From UBA2862 sp045637485 (GTDB lineage Bacteria; Bacillota; Clostridia; Christensenellales; Aristaeellaceae), in the NCBI GenBank assembly GCA_045637485.1, contig JAZTZK010000178.1, forward strand, positions 1-19,908: a stretch of 19,908 nt of DNA. The letters run 5' to 3'. The notes below the pieces were generated by a model. That model saw only the letters and a program-made list of their open reading frames with translations, was not told where the DNA came from and made no database searches. The translations under genes were made by a program, and so were the position numbers. This document shows positions 1 through 7,421 of this stretch, piece by piece (position 1 is the first letter of the stretch; every line of letters starts with the position of its first letter).

Positions 1-1
1 C

Positions 2-307
2 CTATGGTTCGACCCGCTGTTCCTGGTGGTCAAGGGGATGCAGGATAAGCAGATGGAGGTCCTGGAGGCCATCAGGGTGTTCACCGACATGGGCCTGAAC
101 AGCACCGGCGGCCTGTCCAACAACTCCAACGGCATGCCCAAGCACATCCGCCCGATCTTCGACAGCTGCATGCTGGCGATGGCGATGATGCAAGGCCTGA
201 CCAGCGCCATCGTGAACCCCAACGACCAGCGCCTGATGGAGACCGTCAAGACCTGCGACATCATCAAGAACAACAACCTCTACGCCGACTCCTACCTGGA
301 GATCTGA
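2..307 (+). CDS. Methyltetrahydrofolate:corrinoid methyltransferase, C-terminal part (5' end outside window)
   Basis: Only the last 101 residues are present; the reading frame is open from base 2 and stops with TGA at 305-307. The visible part matches the C-terminal end of the pterin-binding TIM barrel of AcsE/MetH-type methyltransferases: GLSNNSNGMP followed by a conserved Arg, then MQGLTSAIVNPNDQRLM and the terminal NNNLYADSYLEI. Enzymes of this family move the methyl group of methyl-tetrahydrofolate to a cobalamin protein, either in the Wood-Ljungdahl pathway or in a related demethylation system. Which of these applies cannot be decided, because the partner corrinoid protein and other pathway genes would lie to the left. 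The GTG at 26 is internal, since the homology-like sequence continues upstream of it. Confidence 0.8.
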   Translation, partial: LWFDPLFLVVKGMQDKQMEVLEAIRVFTDMGLNSTGGLSNNSNGMPKHIRPIFDSCMLAMAMMQGLTSAIVNPNDQRLMETVKTCDIIKNNNLYADSYLEI

Positions 308-329
308 GCATCAAACAAATAGCAAAAGG

Positions 330-391
330 TCCTTCGCCCTGCCCGGGATGACACGCCGCCGCTTCGCTGTCATCCTGAGCAGGGCGAAGGA
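330..391. repeat. 24-bp inverted repeat, REP-like element / possible terminator
   Basis: Arms 330-353 and 368-391 are inverted copies (TCCTTCGCCCTGC against GCAGGGCGAAGGA, continuing as a nearly perfect GGATGACA/TGTCATCC stem) around a 14-base loop that itself contains GCTTCGC. The right arm runs into ATTTTTCTGTT, so on the + strand it could end transcription of the methyltransferase gene. The sequence resembles the CCTTCG...CAGGATGACA palindromes scattered between genes in many Clostridia, so it may be a dispersed element used as a terminator. Confidence 0.7.
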
Positions 392-399
392 TTTTTCTG

Positions 400-429
400 T
401 TGTCACGAAACGGGCATAGCGTGTATAAT
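400..429 (+). promoter_or_regulatory. Sigma-A type promoter of the phosphatase gene
   Basis: The -35 element TTGTCA (400-405) and the perfect -10 TATAAT (424-429) are 18 bases apart. The expected start near 436 gives a leader of about 33 bases with GGAGGAGG at 454-461, seven bases before the ATG. Confidence 0.7.
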
Positions 430-468
430 AAATACAGTTTTGAAAGCAAAGCCGGAGGAGGTTTGGAA

Positions 469-921
469 ATGGTGAAAATCTTATTCGTATGCCACGGCAA
501 TATCTGCCGTTCGCCGATGGCGGAGTATGTGATGAAAAAGCTGGTGAAGGACGCGGGGCGGGAGGGCGCGTTTGAGATCGCCTCCGCGGCCACCAGTCGG
601 GAGGAGATCGGCAATCCGGTGTATCCGCCGGCCCGCGCGGAGCTGGCGAAGCACGGCATCGCCTGCAAGGGCCACGCCGCCCGGCAGATGACCCGGGCGG
701 ACTATGACTATTACGACTGGCTGGTGGGCATGGAGCCCTACAACATCCGCAACATGCTGCGCATCACCGGCGGCGACCCCGAGGGCAAAATCCGCCTGCT
801 GATGTCCTTCGCCGGAAGCGACGAGGCGATTGACGACCCCTGGTACACCGGAAGGTTCGCCGAGGTGTACGGGCAGATCGATCGAGGGTGCCGGGGGATG
901 ATGGGGATATCTGATTATTGA
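469..921 (+). CDS. Low-molecular-weight protein-tyrosine phosphatase
   Basis: This 150-residue cytoplasmic protein has the usual family length. The P-loop FVCHGNICRSPMAE lies at the N-terminus, with nucleophile Cys8 and phosphate-binding Arg14. The C-terminal DDPWYTG supplies the general acid, about Asp123. The family hydrolyses phosphotyrosine, in bacteria often on tyrosine kinases of capsule or exopolysaccharide systems or as stress regulators; a few relatives act on phosphoarginine. The start was chosen at ATG 469 because GGAGGAGG precedes it and the family begins just before the P-loop; an in-frame upstream extension to 400 would overlap the promoter. No kinase or polysaccharide gene is next to it. 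Its stop overlaps the stop of the convergent lgt gene by seven bases, leaving no room for a terminator between them. Confidence 0.93.
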   Translation: MVKILFVCHGNICRSPMAEYVMKKLVKDAGREGAFEIASAATSREEIGNPVYPPARAELAKHGIACKGHAARQMTRADYDYYDWLVGMEPYNIRNMLRITGGDPEGKIRLLMSFAGSDEAIDDPWYTGRFAEVYGQIDRGCRGMMGISDY

Positions 922-1826
922 GCTTCACTCGATGAATCAGATGTCGTCCACCCCCAATACATCCCCGCCGCGGCCACCGCGCAGGCCAGCGCGGGCCAGG
1001 GGTGACCGGACAGCAGCAGCGCGGCCATGGCGACGCACCAGGCCAGCGTGATTGCCGGGACGGTCTTCCTCCTCGCCTGCGCCAGCGTGATGGCGGCGCA
1101 GGTCAGCAGCGCGGCGAGGCTGAGCAGCTGGGAGACGCGGAAGGGCCCCAGATACAGGCTGTCGGCGCGCAGTCCCTCCACCAGCGCCCGCTCCAGGGCG
1201 TAGAGGAACACGTAGCTTCGAAAGATTTCGCCGTCCCGGTGAAAGCGGCGGAGGCGCTCGGCGATGAGCAGCGCCGCCACGATGATGAAGCACCAGGCGG
1301 ATTCATAGAAGAATGTGGCGAAGTGCCACTGGCCGTCGGCGCGTATGAATACCGATATGGGAAAGCGCTGCTGCCAGGGCTGGGTGGCGACGGCGCCGTA
1401 TGCCTCCTGGTTGACGAAATTGCCCCAGCGCCCGATGGCCTGGCCCAGGGCGATGGAGGGCGCGGCCAGGTCGGCCAGCCGCAGGAAGGGCAGTCCCTTG
1501 CGCCTTGCGTACAGGTAGCCCGCCAGCACGCCGCCGATGATGCCGCCATAGATGGCCATGCCACCCTCCCAGATGTACAGCGCCCGGATGGGAGCGGCGG
1601 CGTATTCCCGCCACGAGAACGCCACGTAGTAGAGCCGGGCGCATACAATGGCCGCGGGAATGCCGATCAGCGCCAGGTCCAGCGCCGTGTCCCTGGGCAG
1701 GCCCAGGCGCTTTTCCCGCATGCGGGCCAGCGCCACGGCCAGGGCCATGCCGATGGCGATGATCACGCCGTACCAGTGAAAGCTCAGGGCGAAGAGGGTC
1801 ACGCCCGTGGGTGTGAATTGAACCAT
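915..1826 (-). CDS. lgt: Prolipoprotein diacylglyceryl transferase
   Basis: Lgt transfers diacylglycerol from phosphatidylglycerol to the lipobox cysteine of prolipoproteins, on the outer face of the membrane. The 303-residue protein is strongly hydrophobic, with about seven membrane segments. It carries the Lgt signature GRWGNFVNQEAYG at about residues 132-144, the IWEGGMAIYGG loop at about 85-95 (a Tyr stands where several relatives have His), and the late motif ERALVEGLRADSLYLG. The start is ATG 1826, because AAGGAG (1833-1838) sits six bases upstream; an upstream TTG would include the ribosome site in the coding region. The C-terminal third adds hydrophobic segments and a Ser-rich tail. 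It lies 59 bases downstream of the diguanylate cyclase on the same strand and may be co-transcribed or use its own -10 element. Confidence 0.95.
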   Translation of the reverse strand: MVQFTPTGVTLFALSFHWYGVIIAIGMALAVALARMREKRLGLPRDTALDLALIGIPAAIVCARLYYVAFSWREYAAAPIRALYIWEGGMAIYGGIIGGVLAGYLYARRKGLPFLRLADLAAPSIALGQAIGRWGNFVNQEAYGAVATQPWQQRFPISVFIRADGQWHFATFFYESAWCFIIVAALLIAERLRRFHRDGEIFRSYVFLYALERALVEGLRADSLYLGPFRVSQLLSLAALLTCAAITLAQARRKTVPAITLAWCVAMAALLLSGHPWPALACAVAAAGMYWGWTTSDSSSEAQ

Positions 1827-1848
1827 GGGTTGCTCCTTAGACAATGAT

Positions 1849-1881
1849 CAGGGCCGCGAAGCGGCCCTGTACTCTATTATA
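1849..1881 (-). promoter_or_regulatory. Possible lgt promoter (-10) and 5' hairpin
   Basis: On the minus strand TATAAT (1876-1881) lies just after the stop codon of the cyclase gene, without a convincing -35 box. About seven bases beyond it begins a perfect 9-bp hairpin, CAGGGCCGC/GCGGCCCTG with a TTC loop (1849-1869), then the lgt ribosome site. If the -10 is used, the transcript would start almost directly with the hairpin. There is no T-tract, so it does not look like a terminator. Confidence 0.4.
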
Positions 1882-1885
1882 GCCC

Positions 1886-3241
1886 TCAGGTCAGTTGGGA
1901 ATGCATTTCCTTCTTCTGGGCGTACATCCTTTGGTCGGCCTCGTCCAGCAGCTTTCGGAAGGAGGTCTGGCCGATCTCCTCGGTGTAGGCGTAGCCCAGG
2001 GAGATGCTGATGTTGTACGCCTTCTCCGCCTGCTCGAAATCCGCCACCATGCGGTCGATGGCGTCGGGGGTGCAGTCCTTTACGATGGCGGCAAACTCGT
2101 CACCGCCGAAGCGGAAGCAGTGTTCACCAAAGCAGGAGGAGATGCAACGCGCGGCGTCCCGCAGCAACCGGTCGCCGGCCAGATGGCCCTCGGTGTCGTT
2201 GGTCTGCTTGAGGAAGTTGACGTCGAACAGCAGCACTGCCAGGGAATAGCCGCTGGGCTCGGATTCCATCATGTACTGCTCAAACCGGTAGCGGTTGGGC
2301 AGGTTCGTCAGCGCGTCGGTCTCCGCCGCCGAGCGCAGTATGCTGTCCAGGGCGTTGCGCCGCTTCAGCACGTCGTTGTAGGCCGCCGCCACCAGCCGCA
2401 CCTCCCGGAAGCCCCGGCTCTCGTCCAGGGGCACGTCCTCGGGGATCAGCGTGACAAACCGTCCCAGCGGGGACAGCAGCTGGCGGTACAGCATGGCGAA
2501 GACGACGATCAGCACCACCACGATGGATATCGTGATGATCCACAGTATCCTGCGCAGCAGGCTGATGCGCCCGGCTGCCTGGGCCGCCAGCCGGGCGGAG
2601 GTGTTCTGCAGCACGCCGACGCAGGCGTCCACGTTCTGGGACACCGACTGCTTGTTCATGCCGTAGATCGAGCCGAGGATCAGCGTGCGGGCCGCGGCCA
2701 TCCGCTGCTCGCCGTCCATCGCCTGCTCCTCCTCGGTCAGCGCCACCCGGGGGATGTTCGTCAGCGGCTTGATCTCGGGCAGCGGGTAGACCGAACTGAC
2801 CAGGCTGATGGCGTGCAGCTGGGCGTCCAGCATGTAGTTGGCGCTCTCAGCCGCGTCTTCCAGCAGCCCCAGCTCCTCCGCGTTGATCTTGTGGCTCCTG
2901 AACAGCGCCAGGATGTCGTCGCCCCGACGGGGCATGCTCAGCTCGTTGGCATAGGCCTGCAGCGGGGCCACATTCACCTCGCCTCCCTCGGTCAGGGGCA
3001 TCAGCACGTAATTGCTCGAGGTCTCCGACAGCAGGCTGGAGCCCGCCAGCAGCGACGTGGCCTCCTGGGTGTACTGGCCGGCGTTGGAGTTGATGGTGGA
3101 AAGGTTGGTGCTGCTGTTGTTGATCATCACGATCACGGTGATGATCGTCACGTGCAGTACGGACAGTATGATTACGATGGGCATCGTAAGGGCGTTGGCC
3201 GATACGCCGCCCACGCGATTGTAGAGTCGCTTTTTCTGCAT
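1886..3241 (-). CDS. Membrane-bound GGDEF diguanylate cyclase
   Basis: The protein (451 residues) makes cyclic di-GMP from two GTP. Order of parts: short basic N-terminus, membrane segment at about 19-41, an external helical sensor region of about 190 residues, second membrane segment at about 232-252, a HAMP-like or signalling-helix linker, and a C-terminal GGDEF domain. In that domain DALTNLPNR, LLFDVNFLKQTND (metal-binding Asp near 340) and an intact GGDEF (379-383) are visible, as is the late SLGYAY strand. The usual product-inhibition site RxxD upstream of GGDEF is absent (C-F-G-E instead), so feedback control by c-di-GMP is probably lost. The sensor region is not recognised. Start ATG 3241 follows AAAGGCGG; an in-frame ATG at 3304 has no ribosome site. 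A candidate promoter lies 240 bases upstream. Confidence 0.93.
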   Translation of the reverse strand: MQKKRLYNRVGGVSANALTMPIVIILSVLHVTIITVIVMINNSSTNLSTINSNAGQYTQEATSLLAGSSLLSETSSNYVLMPLTEGGEVNVAPLQAYANELSMPRRGDDILALFRSHKINAEELGLLEDAAESANYMLDAQLHAISLVSSVYPLPEIKPLTNIPRVALTEEEQAMDGEQRMAAARTLILGSIYGMNKQSVSQNVDACVGVLQNTSARLAAQAAGRISLLRRILWIITISIVVVLIVVFAMLYRQLLSPLGRFVTLIPEDVPLDESRGFREVRLVAAAYNDVLKRRNALDSILRSAAETDALTNLPNRYRFEQYMMESEPSGYSLAVLLFDVNFLKQTNDTEGHLAGDRLLRDAARCISSCFGEHCFRFGGDEFAAIVKDCTPDAIDRMVADFEQAEKAYNISISLGYAYTEEIGQTSFRKLLDEADQRMYAQKKEMHSQLT

Positions 3242-3474
3242 CTTCGAACCGCCTTTTCGGGTTGTAAAGCTCGAGCGGATAGGTTTGAAATAAACGTATG
3301 CCACCTGCCTGGGCTATGTGCGGGAACAATGCATACATTGCGCATGTCCGGATCCGTCTCTGCCGCGTTGCCGTCGGTCAACGCGCCCCGCGGCGCGCCG
3401 CCCTCCTGCGCCCTGCGCTGGCGTATTCATGCCGCGCTCGCTGCACATACGATTACCGCATGGCCCATTTGTGT
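3242..3474 (-). other. Long GC-rich leader of the cyclase gene
   Basis: If the promoter at 3481-3509 is used, the cyclase messenger has a leader of about 230 bases. It contains GC-rich self-complementary stretches (around 3375-3400, GCGCCCCGCGGCGCGC) and a small CAATG/CATTG stem near 3330-3343. I do not see the conserved bases of a c-di-GMP riboswitch. No coding region with a ribosome site is evident on either strand. Confidence 0.35.
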
Positions 3475-3480
3475 TATTGT

Positions 3481-3509
3481 ATTATAGCATTCACAGCCAT
3501 TTTTGTCTA
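3481..3509 (-). promoter_or_regulatory. Candidate promoter of the diguanylate cyclase gene
   Basis: Read on the minus strand, TAGACA (3504-3509) and a perfect TATAAT (3481-3486) are separated by 17 bases. It is the best match in the gap and points toward the cyclase gene. Confidence 0.6.
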
Positions 3510-3548
3510 CTGCGTTTGGTAAAAAGGAGGGGCAAAATCTGTGGCGGG

Positions 3549-3623
3549 TTACCATTCACCCTTCAAGCCGATTGGCACACATCCGTAGCGGCGAGCATTG
3601 CTCGCCGCAAGGGTGAATGGTAA
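3549..3623. repeat. Nested palindromic REP/MITE-like element
   Basis: A perfect 15-bp outer inverted repeat (TTACCATTCACCCTT at 3549-3563, AAGGGTGAATGGTAA at 3609-3623) encloses a perfect 9-bp inner hairpin, GCGGCGAGC/GCTCGCCGC, at 3588-3608. The inner hairpin is preceded by GTA, and the same GTAGCGGCG head occurs at 7333. The element lies in the divergent gap between the cyclase and the thioredoxin-like gene, and carries no gene. Confidence 0.7.
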
Positions 3624-3693
3624 TGTTGGCGGAGCGCACATGGATAAAATGTGTCACCCATGTAAAATAATATCGGAAGGATGGGATTAAAGG

Positions 3694-3723
3694 TGGACAC
3701 GTCTTTGCGGCGTATGATATAGT
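3694..3723 (+). promoter_or_regulatory. Candidate promoter of the thioredoxin-like gene
   Basis: TGGACA (3694-3699) and TATAGT (3718-3723) are 18 bases apart, each one base off consensus. They lie 70 bases before the ATG at 3793, and AAGGAGG is at 3778-3784. Confidence 0.5.
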
Positions 3724-3792
3724 ATTTACGGGTAAACAACGGAAGCATTGCCGCGAAAACCGGCGAACCGATTGACCAAGGAGGCACGAGGA

Positions 3793-5172
3793 ATGAAGAG
3801 GCTTCTCACATTGCTGCTGGCGGCGCTGATGCTGCTGTCCTGTCTCACGGCCCTGGCCGATAGCGCCGGCGACCCGTATTTCCACGCGGAGGCGGGCATG
3901 AGCTTTAACATGGACCTGAAAACCAACATCCTGGACAAGGTCGACAATACCGTGGGCCTGAGCGATATCGGCATCGTCAGCCACGAACCCTACTGCAACA
4001 TCGTCGGCATGACGTACTGCACGCTCTCGGCGGAGGCCCTGGACGCAAGGATGGCCGAGATGGAGGCCGAGCAGGACCGGGACAAGCAGGCGGAGATGGC
4101 CCGCGAAAGCCAGGCCCTGTTCGTCGAAATCGCTGAAGTTGCCGCCACCCAAATCGCGACGCCGGAGGAATACCTGGAGTTTGTCGGCTGGAAGGCCGAC
4201 GAGATCCTCGCGGCCACGGAGATTGCGGCGGTGGACGGCTATCACTGGTACTACGTCACCCTGCCCGTGGACAGCGCCATTGCCTACTATGATGAACTCA
4301 AGGCCTTCGGCGAGGACGAGGCCCAGGCCAACGAAGCCCGCGAAAAGGTCCGGACGGAGATCGAGTTTTGCCAGGCTGAGATGCTGAAGTATCTGCAATC
4401 CGTCGATCACGTGGCGCCCGTGGACCCCGCCACCGCGCTCATCGGGCAGGTCCTGCAGTTTGAGACCACCGACCTGGATGGCAACCCGATCAAGAGCGAG
4501 GACCTGTTCAGGGATAACAGGATCACCATGGTCAACCTCTGGGGCACCTGGTGCCCGAACTGCGTCAACGAGATGGCGGAGCTGGCCAAGATCCATACCC
4601 GCCTGCAGGAGAAGGGCTGCGGCATCATCGGCGTCGAGTGGGAGCAGAAGCCCCTCGAGGAGGTCGGGGAGACGGCCCGCGCCATCATGGCCGCCAACGG
4701 CACCAATTATCCCAGCGTGCTGATGCCTGAGAATTGCCCCATACTGAACGAAGCCTCCAGCTATCCCACCACCTACTATGTGGACAGCGAGGGCAGGATA
4801 CTGACCTTCCCCATCGTGGGCGCGGCGGTGAGCGAATACGAAAAAGTGGTCGACAGGCTGCTCGCCGGCGAGGCGGTGGACGCGACGCCCGAGACCGGCG
4901 CCGCGGCGAACGGCGACAACAAGTACAGGGTCTTTGTCTACGACATGGAGGGCAATCCCGTCGCGGGCGCGGTGGTCCAGTTCTGCGACGACGTCACCTG
5001 CTCCTTCCAGCCCACCGACGCCGACGGCGTGGCCAGCTTTCCCGTCAGCGAGCAGAAGGTCTATGAGATCCATCTGCTGAAGGTGCCGGAGGGCTACAAG
5101 CCGAACGCGGATGTCTACAACACGCTGGACACCTATTCCGACGTGAACATCTTCCTCGAGAAGGCCGAATGA
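3793..5172 (+). CDS. Exported thioredoxin-fold (TlpA/ResA-like) protein with C-terminal SpaA/Cna-B-like domain
   Basis: The 459-residue protein begins with a signal peptide (basic start, Leu/Ala-rich core). LLSC gives a possible lipobox at Cys17, and A-L-A at 20-22 would suit ordinary signal peptidase cleavage. Residues 30-215 are a helical, acidic region not recognised. A TlpA/ResA-like domain follows: VNLWGTWCPNC with redox pair Cys254/Cys257, and the cis-proline motif SYPTTYYVD (Pro325). From about 377 there is a small beta-sandwich-like domain (VFVYDMEGNPVAGAVVQF, DADGVASF, LKVPEGY) of SpaA/Cna-B or carboxypeptidase-regulatory type, which usually mediates surface display or binding. TlpA/ResA-like proteins reduce or shuffle extracytoplasmic disulfides; the partner is unknown. 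The start has AAGGAGG eight bases upstream. It appears to be a single-gene unit, ended by the hairpin at 5200. Confidence 0.85.
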   Translation: MKRLLTLLLAALMLLSCLTALADSAGDPYFHAEAGMSFNMDLKTNILDKVDNTVGLSDIGIVSHEPYCNIVGMTYCTLSAEALDARMAEMEAEQDRDKQAEMARESQALFVEIAEVAATQIATPEEYLEFVGWKADEILAATEIAAVDGYHWYYVTLPVDSAIAYYDELKAFGEDEAQANEAREKVRTEIEFCQAEMLKYLQSVDHVAPVDPATALIGQVLQFETTDLDGNPIKSEDLFRDNRITMVNLWGTWCPNCVNEMAELAKIHTRLQEKGCGIIGVEWEQKPLEEVGETARAIMAANGTNYPSVLMPENCPILNEASSYPTTYYVDSEGRILTFPIVGAAVSEYEKVVDRLLAGEAVDATPETGAAANGDNKYRVFVYDMEGNPVAGAVVQFCDDVTCSFQPTDADGVASFPVSEQKVYEIHLLKVPEGYKPNADVYNTLDTYSDVNIFLEKAE

Positions 5173-5199
5173 CGGGCGATCCCGCGCAGGGAAAGGTTT

Positions 5200-5242
5200 G
5201 CAAAAGCATACGGCGCGCTTTGCGCCGTATGCTTTTGCATAG
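5200..5242 (+). terminator. Intrinsic terminator with perfect 17-bp stem
   Basis: GCAAAAGCATACGGCGC (5200-5216) pairs perfectly with 5222-5238 around a 5-base loop. The core stem GCATACGGCGC is flanked by AAAA on the left and TTTT on the right, so it could work in both directions. It lies 27 bases after the thioredoxin-like gene. Confidence 0.75.
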
Positions 5243-5307
5243 GTGTGCCGTATAAAATGGGCGTCACATTCTAATGTATATGGCGAAAAAAAGTCAAGTG
5301 ATGCGCA

Positions 5308-5336
5308 TTGAATCATAACCCAACAGGGGTTATAAT
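5308..5336 (+). promoter_or_regulatory. Promoter of the division-cluster operon
   Basis: TTGAAT (5308-5313), a 17-base spacer and a perfect TATAAT (5331-5336) precede the HlyD-like gene by 84 bases. No comparably good promoter is seen before divIVA, so this one may drive much of the cluster. Confidence 0.7.
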
Positions 5337-5420
5337 ATAGAATACGATGGTTGTACCCTGTCCGCTTTGTCCTCACGGTGGGGGAGGCGGCCTATACTAC
5401 GAGCGATCGGGGCGTGAGCT

Positions 5421-6602
5421 ATGCGCAGAAAGAGAGTGACCGGCAGGTTCTTCGTGTTCCTGTTGGCATTGCTTGTCATCGCCTTCCTGATCCTTCGGCC
5501 AAGGCTGTTCCCCGGCTCAAAGGAGACGGTCATCATGATGGCCAACGCGGACCAGCGCCAGACGGTGGACTGCGTGATCATACGCGACGAATCGGTGACC
5601 CTGTCGGAATCCACGGTGCGGGTGGAGTACATCTCGCCGGAGAATTCGCTGGTGACTGAGAATACCACCGTGGCCAACCTGTACGCCACCGGCTATTCCG
5701 AAAGCCTGCTGAACAACCTGGAGACCACGCGAAAGAAGATCCAGGACTACCACAAGCAACTGCTGGCCAACATCGTGGATTCCCAGCTCCAGGAGCTGGA
5801 CCAGCGGGTCAACCGCAAGGCCATCGAGTTCAAGAACCTGATCACCCGCCAGACCATCGGCAACCTGAAGACCGTTGCCAGCCAGCTGGAGACGGAAATG
5901 GTGCGCCGTCAGGATTATCTTCGCCAGAACAAGCGGGGCGACAGCAAGCTGACCAAGCTGTACGACGAGGAGAATGCCCGCCTGGCCAGCATACAGTCCT
6001 GGCGCACGGTGTCCAACGCGGACCGGGACGGCGTGGTGTCCTTCTACATCGACGGCTATGAGAGCGACCTGACGCCCGACGCGCTGAAGACGCTGTCCAT
6101 CGCCCAGATACGCTCGGTGCTGGCGGGGGAGCGGCTGGACAACACCCGCCAGACCCTGAACAACGGCATCTACCGCATCGTAAACCAGAACCGCTGGTAT
6201 GTGGCGGTGCTCTACAACGGCAACACCTGGACGCCGATGGTGGGCCAGGACAACTACTACATCCAGATGGAGGGCTTTGACGACCTCAGCTACACCGCCT
6301 CGGTGTACAGCGTGCAGAAGGAGAACGACAGCACGCTGGCCGTCTTCGAGGTGCGCGACCCCATCGGCCCGCTGATCTACCGGCGCAGCGGCAAGGCCCA
6401 GTTCAGCATCACGCTGACCGGCCTGTCCGTGAAGGTGGAGGCGCTGTACAACGAGAACGGCCAGATGGGCGTCTGGGTGTACGACGTGCCCGGCGGCACC
6501 TTCGTGCCGGTGGAGGTGCTCTCCACCGACGGCGCCATCGCCATGATCCAGCCGATGGTGGAGGGGGCCCTGCAGCTGGGCCAGACGGTATTGATCAAAT
6601 AG
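5421..6602 (+). CDS. HlyD-like membrane protein of the division cluster
   Basis: The 393-residue protein has a basic N-terminus, one membrane segment at about 9-27, then an extracytoplasmic part with a long charged coiled coil (about 85-165), flanked by beta-rich segments such as DRDGVVSFYIDGYE and the C-terminal ALYNENGQMGVWV and LQLGQTVLIK. This is the layout of HlyD/membrane-fusion-type proteins, which elsewhere link an inner membrane transporter to the outside. Here no transporter gene is adjacent. Proteins of this kind are commonly found before yggS-sepF in Clostridia and their role is not settled; a part in envelope assembly or division is an inference from context. The ribosome site is weak (GGGG about 9 bases upstream). 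The gene ends 15 bases before yggS, suggesting co-transcription. Confidence 0.8.
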   Translation: MRRKRVTGRFFVFLLALLVIAFLILRPRLFPGSKETVIMMANADQRQTVDCVIIRDESVTLSESTVRVEYISPENSLVTENTTVANLYATGYSESLLNNLETTRKKIQDYHKQLLANIVDSQLQELDQRVNRKAIEFKNLITRQTIGNLKTVASQLETEMVRRQDYLRQNKRGDSKLTKLYDEENARLASIQSWRTVSNADRDGVVSFYIDGYESDLTPDALKTLSIAQIRSVLAGERLDNTRQTLNNGIYRIVNQNRWYVAVLYNGNTWTPMVGQDNYYIQMEGFDDLSYTASVYSVQKENDSTLAVFEVRDPIGPLIYRRSGKAQFSITLTGLSVKVEALYNENGQMGVWVYDVPGGTFVPVEVLSTDGAIAMIQPMVEGALQLGQTVLIK

Positions 6603-6617
6603 ATTCGGAGAACGTCA

Positions 6618-7310
6618 ATGAACCGCGAGGATTTGCTATCGAACATCGCGCGCTGGCAGGCGCGCATTGGCGAGGCTTCGGCCAAATGGGGCGGGGCCAC
6701 CATCTGCGGCGTCAGCAAGACCATCGATCCCGACACCGTCAACATGGCCTGGGACGGCGGCATCCGCATACTGGGGGAGAACCGGGTGCAGGAGCTGGTC
6801 GCCAAGCAGGATCGGCTGAATCCCGGCTTTGAGATCCACCTGATCGGGCGGCTTCAGACCAACAAGGTGAAGCAGGCCGTGGAGCGGGTGGCCATGATCC
6901 AGTCCGTGGACCGGGAGCCCCTGGCGGTGGAGATCTCCCGGCGGGCCGAGGCGGCGGGGAAGGTGATGCCGGTGCTGGTGCAGGTGAACATCGCCCGGGA
7001 GGCGCAGAAGGCCGGCGTGGACGAGGAAGCGCTGCTGCCGCTGCTGCGCCGCTGCGCCGAATTGCCCGGGCTGTCCGTCCGGGGCCTGATGGCCATCATG
7101 CCCATCGTCGACGATCCCGAGGATGTGCGGCCCCTGTTCCGGCAGATGCGCCGGTGGTTCGACCGGCTGCGGGAGATGGACCTGCCCGGCATCGGGATGG
7201 ACACCCTCTCCATGGGCATGTCCGACGACTGCGTCGTCGCCGCCGAGGAGGGCGCGACGATGGTTCGGCTGGGACGGGCGCTGTTCGGCGCAAGGCCGGC
7301 AAAGCCATAA
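6618..7310 (+). CDS. yggS: YggS/PLPBP family pyridoxal phosphate homeostasis protein
   Basis: This 230-residue cytoplasmic TIM-barrel protein binds pyridoxal 5'-phosphate through a lysine and buffers the cofactor without known catalytic activity. Seen in the sequence: ICGVSKT with the PLP lysine at Lys34, ILGENRVQE, the family motif HLIGRLQTNK, GLMAIMP, LSMGMSDD, and the closing phosphate-binding GATMVRLGRALFG. Length is normal. The start ATG 6618 has CGGAG seven bases upstream. It is a regular member of the sepF-ylmG-ylmH-divIVA cluster, although the reason for this conserved neighbourhood is not known. A REP-like hairpin separates it from sepF. Confidence 0.95.
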   Translation: MNREDLLSNIARWQARIGEASAKWGGATICGVSKTIDPDTVNMAWDGGIRILGENRVQELVAKQDRLNPGFEIHLIGRLQTNKVKQAVERVAMIQSVDREPLAVEISRRAEAAGKVMPVLVQVNIAREAQKAGVDEEALLPLLRRCAELPGLSVRGLMAIMPIVDDPEDVRPLFRQMRRWFDRLREMDLPGIGMDTLSMGMSDDCVVAAEEGATMVRLGRALFGARPAKP

Positions 7311-7332
7311 TGAACGCAACCGCTGTGTGTAT

Positions 7333-7355
7333 GTAGCGGCGGCGCCTGCGCCGCC
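7333..7355. repeat. REP-like GC hairpin
   Basis: GTAGC leads into GGCGGCGC (7338-7345), a two-base CT gap and GCGCCGCC (7348-7355), a perfect 8-bp palindrome. It shares the GTAGCGGCG head with the element at 3585. It lies in the 111-base gap between yggS and sepF and has no T-tract, so it is more likely a dispersed palindrome or an mRNA stabiliser than a terminator. Confidence 0.55.
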
Positions 7356-7421
7356 ATGACGCATGGCAGGCAGCCATAATCGGTGGGCGACACCGCATGA
7401 CGCGATAAAGAGGGGAAGACC

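Noticed and set aside
3242..3474. c-di-GMP riboswitch in the cyclase leader
   Set aside because: The conserved GNRA-loop stem and receptor sequences expected for class I could not be found, nor a clear class II pattern.
1895..3487. 530-codon open frame on the + strand opposite the cyclase gene
   Set aside because: Its protein is rich in His, Gln, Val and Gly as expected for a GC-rich shadow frame, has no ribosome site or family motif, and the opposite strand codes a clear GGDEF protein.
3298..3623. Two short + strand open frames in the cyclase/thioredoxin-like gap
   Set aside because: They read through the cyclase leader, its promoter and the palindromic element, and lack ribosome sites and homologous motifs.
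3556..5376. 606-codon open frame on the minus strand opposite the thioredoxin-like gene
   Set aside because: Composition (HVG, VDH, ARH runs) is that of an antisense shadow, it crosses the strong terminator and a promoter, and the + strand has a signal peptide and CPNC motif.
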